The notes below the pieces were generated by a model. It did no database searches. It was given only the letters and a program-made list of their open reading frames with translations, and was not told the DNA's origin. Made by a program: the position numbers and the translations under genes. Positions 15,273 to 17,815 of a DNA stretch of 17,815 nucleotides are shown one piece after another. The stretch spans positions 1-17,815 of the forward strand of contig JAEZCN010000168.1 in NCBI GenBank assembly GCA_023433515.1, read 5' to 3'. Numbering within the stretch: position 1 is the first letter of the stretch; each line of letters opens with the position of its first letter. The DNA is from Pseudomonadota bacterium. GTDB taxonomy: Bacteria > Pseudomonadota > Gammaproteobacteria > Steroidobacterales > Steroidobacteraceae.

Positions 15273-15775
15273 GGCGTCACTCCCCATTCGCGCGCGAGCT
15301 CGCCCACGCGCTCGGGCGTCACGCGCCCGTGCAACTCTCCATTGACCATGAGCGAAGGCGCGCAGGCGCAATTGCCGAGGCAGTACACGGCCTCGAGCGT
15401 GACGCGCCCATCCGCGGTGGTTTGACCGAAGTCGAGCCCGAGCAACTCGCGCGCGCGGCGTTCCACGGCCTCCGCATTCATCGACTGGCAGGCCTCGGCG
15501 CGGCACACCTGCACGACGTAACGCCCGGGCGCGCGCTCGCGGAAGTGGTGATAGAAACTGACGACGCCGTGCACATCGGCGCGCGAGAGATTCAGCGCGT
15601 CGGCGATGAGCGGCACGGCCCCGGCCGGCACGCAGCCGAGGTCGTCCTGCACGGCGTGCAGGATCTCGAGCAGCGGACCCGGTTCCGCGGCGAACCGCCT
15701 GACCGCGTTCGCGACGCAGCCTTTCACTGCGTCGCTGGCGAGGTCCTGGCTCGGCCGCGCGTTTTCGATCGTCAT
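15269..15775 (-). CDS. fdsG: NAD-dependent formate dehydrogenase, gamma subunit (FdsG)
   Basis: This 168-residue NuoE-like subunit has a thioredoxin-fold [2Fe-2S] cluster. The four ligands are Cys91 and Cys96 in VCRAEACQS and Cys132 and Cys136 in YCLGNCACAP. The N-terminal helical part contains LLEILHAVQDDLGCVP and VHGVVSFYHHFR, typical of the family. It forms part of the diaphorase unit with FdsB in the cytoplasmic complex. ATG 15775 overlaps the stop of fdhD as ATGA, and its own stop overlaps the fdsB start as GTGA, so fdhD, fdsG and fdsB are translationally coupled. Confidence 0.94.
   Translation of the reverse strand: MTIENARPSQDLASDAVKGCVANAVRRFAAEPGPLLEILHAVQDDLGCVPAGAVPLIADALNLSRADVHGVVSFYHHFRERAPGRYVVQVCRAEACQSMNAEAVERRARELLGLDFGQTTADGRVTLEAVYCLGNCACAPSLMVNGELHGRVTPERVGELAREWGVTP
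15280..15285 (-). promoter_or_regulatory. Ribosome binding site that decides the fdsB start
   Basis: GGGGAG on the minus strand lies seven bases before GTG 15272 and inside the 3' end of fdsG. An ATG at 15287 in the same frame lies upstream of it, so the GTG is the better start. Confidence 0.55.
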
Positions 15776-16632
15776 GACTTGCTCCGCATCGAGCGCACGC
15801 GGTGCGGATGACAATAGACGTTGCATCCCCCGGGGCGCAGGAAAGCGGCCAGTGTGATGCCCGCGGACTCGGCCAACTCGACTGCGAGCGTCGAAGGCGC
15901 GCCTATCGCGGCAACCAGTGGCGCCCCGGCCATCATGGCCTTCTGCACGAGCTCGAAACTCGCGCGTCCCGACAGCAGCACGATGCGGTCGGTCCACGGC
16001 AGGCCGCCTTCCATGAAAGATGCGCCGACGAGTTTGTCCATCGCATTGTGGCGGCCGACGTCTTCGCGGCTCGCAATCAGCTCGCCTGCCGCCGTGAACA
16101 GGCCCACCGCATGCATGCCGCCGGTCTCGGCGAACTCGCGCTGCGAGGCGCGTAATCGATCGGGCAGCGCGCGCAGCACCGTCTCACTAACTACCGGACC
16201 GGAGCTGACGCGCCGCGTTCCGGCGCTGGCCGTGACGGCCTCGATGGACGCCTTGCCGCAGACGCCGCAGCTCGAGGTCGAATAGAAATTGCGCTGCAGG
16301 CGCGCGAGCTCGAGAGGAAGGTCGGCGCGCACCGTGACGCGCAGGATGTTGCCGGTCGGACCGCAGTACCCGGTAAAGACGACGTCACGCGGCTCGCGCA
16401 GCAGGCCTTCGCCGTACAGGAAGCCGATGGCGAGCTCCGCGTCGTGGCCCGGCGTCCGCATGGTGACCACGATGGAGCGGCCCGTGCCGCCGTTCTCGTC
16501 GGCCTCGGGCAGACCGTCGCGCATGAGGCGGATTTCGAGCGGCTCCTCGACGGCGATGGCGTCGTCGCGCCGGACGTCGCCCGCATCGCGCAGGGCGTCG
16601 ATCTCGACGGTGCGATGAGCCTGACTCTTCAT
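15772..16632 (-). CDS. fdhD: Formate dehydrogenase accessory sulfurtransferase FdhD (FdsC)
   Basis: This 286-residue FdhD family protein transfers sulfur to the molybdenum cofactor and is needed for active formate dehydrogenase. The sulfur-carrying CxxC is Cys122-Gly-Val-Cys125 in TSSCGVCGKAS. Other family segments are EEPLEIRL (29-36), LAIGFLYGEGL, SREDVGRHNAMDKLVG, LLSGRASFELVQKA and a Cys-containing C-terminal region, RPGGCNVYCHP. ATG 16632 lacks a clear Shine-Dalgarno. TAAACT, a weak -10-like word, ends six bases before it, so a leaderless start from an internal promoter is possible. In the well-studied Cupriavidus fds operon the corresponding fdsC follows fdsA; here the gene stands first, directly before fdsG. 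Confidence 0.93.
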   Translation of the reverse strand: MKSQAHRTVEIDALRDAGDVRRDDAIAVEEPLEIRLMRDGLPEADENGGTGRSIVVTMRTPGHDAELAIGFLYGEGLLREPRDVVFTGYCGPTGNILRVTVRADLPLELARLQRNFYSTSSCGVCGKASIEAVTASAGTRRVSSGPVVSETVLRALPDRLRASQREFAETGGMHAVGLFTAAGELIASREDVGRHNAMDKLVGASFMEGGLPWTDRIVLLSGRASFELVQKAMMAGAPLVAAIGAPSTLAVELAESAGITLAAFLRPGGCNVYCHPHRVRSMRSKS

Positions 16633-16677
16633 GGGCCGAGTTTACACCCGCGCCCGTAAGGCACTCGACGGAGGGCG

Positions 16678-17544
16678 CTACGAGGCCTTGCCGGACTTTC
16701 GCGCGAGCGCGGCGTCCACCGTATTCGACAGGAGCATCGCGATCGTCATCGGCCCCACGCCGCCCGGGACGGGCGTGATCCACGAGGCGCGTTCAGCCGC
16801 CGCCGCGAATTCCACGTCGCCCGCGAGCTTTCCGTCGGGCAGGCGGTTGATCCCGACGTCGATCACGATCGCGCCATCACGAATCCATATACCTGGAATG
16901 CAGGCGGGTTTTCCGACCGCGGCGACCACGAGATCCGCGCGCTCGACCTCGGCTTTCAGGTCGCGCGTGCCCGTGTGACAGACCGTGACCGTCGAGCGCG
17001 CGAGCAGCAGCTCGAGCGCCATCGGTCGACCGACGATGTTCGAGGCGCCGACCACGACGGCGCGCAGGCCGACGAGATCGATCTCGTATTCCTTCGCGAG
17101 CCGGATGACGCCCCACGGCGTGCACGGCCGCAGGCCCGGGCGCTTCTGGGCCAACAACCCCGTGTTCGTCGGATGGAAACCATCGACGTCCTTCGCCGGG
17201 TCGATCGTGTCCATGATCTCGGTGCTGTCGAGACCCTTCGGCAGCGGCAGCTGCAGCAGGATGCCGTCGACCGCATCGTCATGGTTCAGTTTCTGGATCA
17301 GCGCGAGAAGTTCTTCACGCGTGGTCGTCGCCGGCAGGTCGTACGCGAACGAAGCGATACCGCACTCCTCGCAGGCCTTGCGCTTGTTGCGCACGTAGAC
17401 CGCGGAGGCCGGATCTTCGCCGACCTTCACGACCGCGAGGCCGGGCGCCCTGCCGAACTTCGAAACGAAGTCGGCGGCTCGCGCCGCCGACCTCTGTCTC
17501 TCTTTCGCTGCGACGGCCTTGCCGTCAAGGATCTTTGCAGTCAC
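16678..17544 (-). CDS. folD: Bifunctional methylenetetrahydrofolate dehydrogenase / methenyltetrahydrofolate cyclohydrolase (FolD)
   Basis: This 288-residue cytoplasmic enzyme interconverts 5,10-methylene-THF, 5,10-methenyl-THF and 10-formyl-THF with NADP(H). The active-site Tyr50 and Lys54 are in YVRNKRK, and Asp121 is in DVDGFHP. The family signatures GILLQLPLP, GASNIVGRPM (NADP-binding loop) and PVPGGVGPMT are all present. The GASN variant is the one I know from E. coli. The start is GTG 17544, with AAAGG five bases upstream. It follows ahcY by 30 bp and is followed by fdhD after 45 bp, so it links the methyl cycle gene to the formate dehydrogenase genes. The length is normal. Confidence 0.95.
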   Translation of the reverse strand: MTAKILDGKAVAAKERQRSAARAADFVSKFGRAPGLAVVKVGEDPASAVYVRNKRKACEECGIASFAYDLPATTTREELLALIQKLNHDDAVDGILLQLPLPKGLDSTEIMDTIDPAKDVDGFHPTNTGLLAQKRPGLRPCTPWGVIRLAKEYEIDLVGLRAVVVGASNIVGRPMALELLLARSTVTVCHTGTRDLKAEVERADLVVAAVGKPACIPGIWIRDGAIVIDVGINRLPDGKLAGDVEFAAAAERASWITPVPGGVGPMTIAMLLSNTVDAALARKSGKAS

Positions 17545-17574
17545 GGAGACCTTTGCTTGTAGTTGGTTAGTCGA

Positions 17575-17815
17575 TCAATAACGGTAGTGGTCCGCCTTGT
17601 ACGGGCCGTCCTTGCTGACGCCGATGTACCTGGCCTGCTGGTCGGTGAGCGTGGTGAGCTGCGCATTCAGCGTCTTCAGCTGCAGGCGCGCCACCTTCTC
17701 GTCGAGGTGCTTCGGCAGCACGTACACGCCGAGCGGATACTTCGCCGTCTGCGTGAATAGTTCGATCTGCGCTATGGTCTGGTTGGCAAAACTCGAGCTC
17801 ATCACGTAGCTCGGG
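17575..17815 (-). CDS. ahcY: Adenosylhomocysteinase, C-terminal part (5' end outside the window)
   Basis: The last 79 codons of S-adenosylhomocysteine hydrolase are visible, reading PSYVMSSSFANQTIAQIELF onward. They include the family's C-terminal tail KHLDEKVARLQLKTLNAQLT and the invariant end GPYKADHYRY, whose Lys and Tyr reach into the NAD site of the neighbouring subunit. The enzyme splits S-adenosylhomocysteine into adenosine and homocysteine after methyl transfer. As the first visible gene of the minus-strand run, it may share a promoter with folD and the genes after it. The promoter would lie to the right of the window. Confidence 0.93.
   Translation of the reverse strand, partial: PSYVMSSSFANQTIAQIELFTQTAKYPLGVYVLPKHLDEKVARLQLKTLNAQLTTLTDQQARYIGVSKDGPYKADHYRY

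Noticed and set aside
17570..17580. An 11-bp match between the palindrome arm and the ahcY stop region (GTCGATCAATA)
   Set aside because: A match of this length within 18 kb on two strands is plausible by chance, and it does not extend further.

Overview
The window is about 17.8 kb of dense, GC-rich bacterial DNA. It contains 16 protein genes, two of them cut by the window ends, and 15 lie on the minus strand. No rRNA, tRNA, CRISPR array or insertion sequence was seen, and no gene-free stretch exceeds about 165 bp. The organism is probably a proteobacterium. FolD carries the GASNIVGRPM variant that I know from E. coli FolD, and the NAD-linked formate dehydrogenase is of the proteobacterial Fds type. 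A GC-rich gammaproteobacterium is a reasonable guess, but the genus cannot be read from the sequence.

Region A (1-8552, minus strand) reads as one tightly packed catabolic operon. In transcription order it holds a DUF3237 protein, an aldehyde dehydrogenase, GMC flavin oxidoreductase 2, a second DUF3237 protein, GMC flavin oxidoreductase 1, an MFS transporter, and an acetoacetyl-CoA synthetase that runs off the left edge. Junctions are ATGA overlaps or gaps of 5 to 14 bp. The logic is uptake of an unknown substrate, alcohol to aldehyde (GMC), aldehyde to acid (ALDH), then CoA activation of a keto acid. The two DUF3237 proteins have no assigned role. GMC 2 has a Tyr where the family normally has the second catalytic His or Asn.

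Region B (8553-9616) is a small regulatory island. A 118-residue coiled-coil membrane protein (minus) is divergent from a short helix-turn-helix regulator (plus). The 158 bp between them carries a 9-bp tandem repeat.

Region C (9617-17815, minus strand) is a one-carbon module. In transcription order it holds ahcY (partial), folD, fdhD, fdsG, fdsB, fdsA, fdsD and a metF-type methylenetetrahydrofolate reductase. Together these link the methyl cycle and folate-bound C1 units to oxidation of formate to CO2 with NADH formation. No formyl-THF to formate enzyme (PurU or Fhs) is present here. A perfect 26-bp inverted repeat with a 5-nt loop lies between fdsB and fdsA and supplies the fdsB stop codon. 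FdsA appears to have lost one Cys of its His-Cys3 iron-sulfur site.
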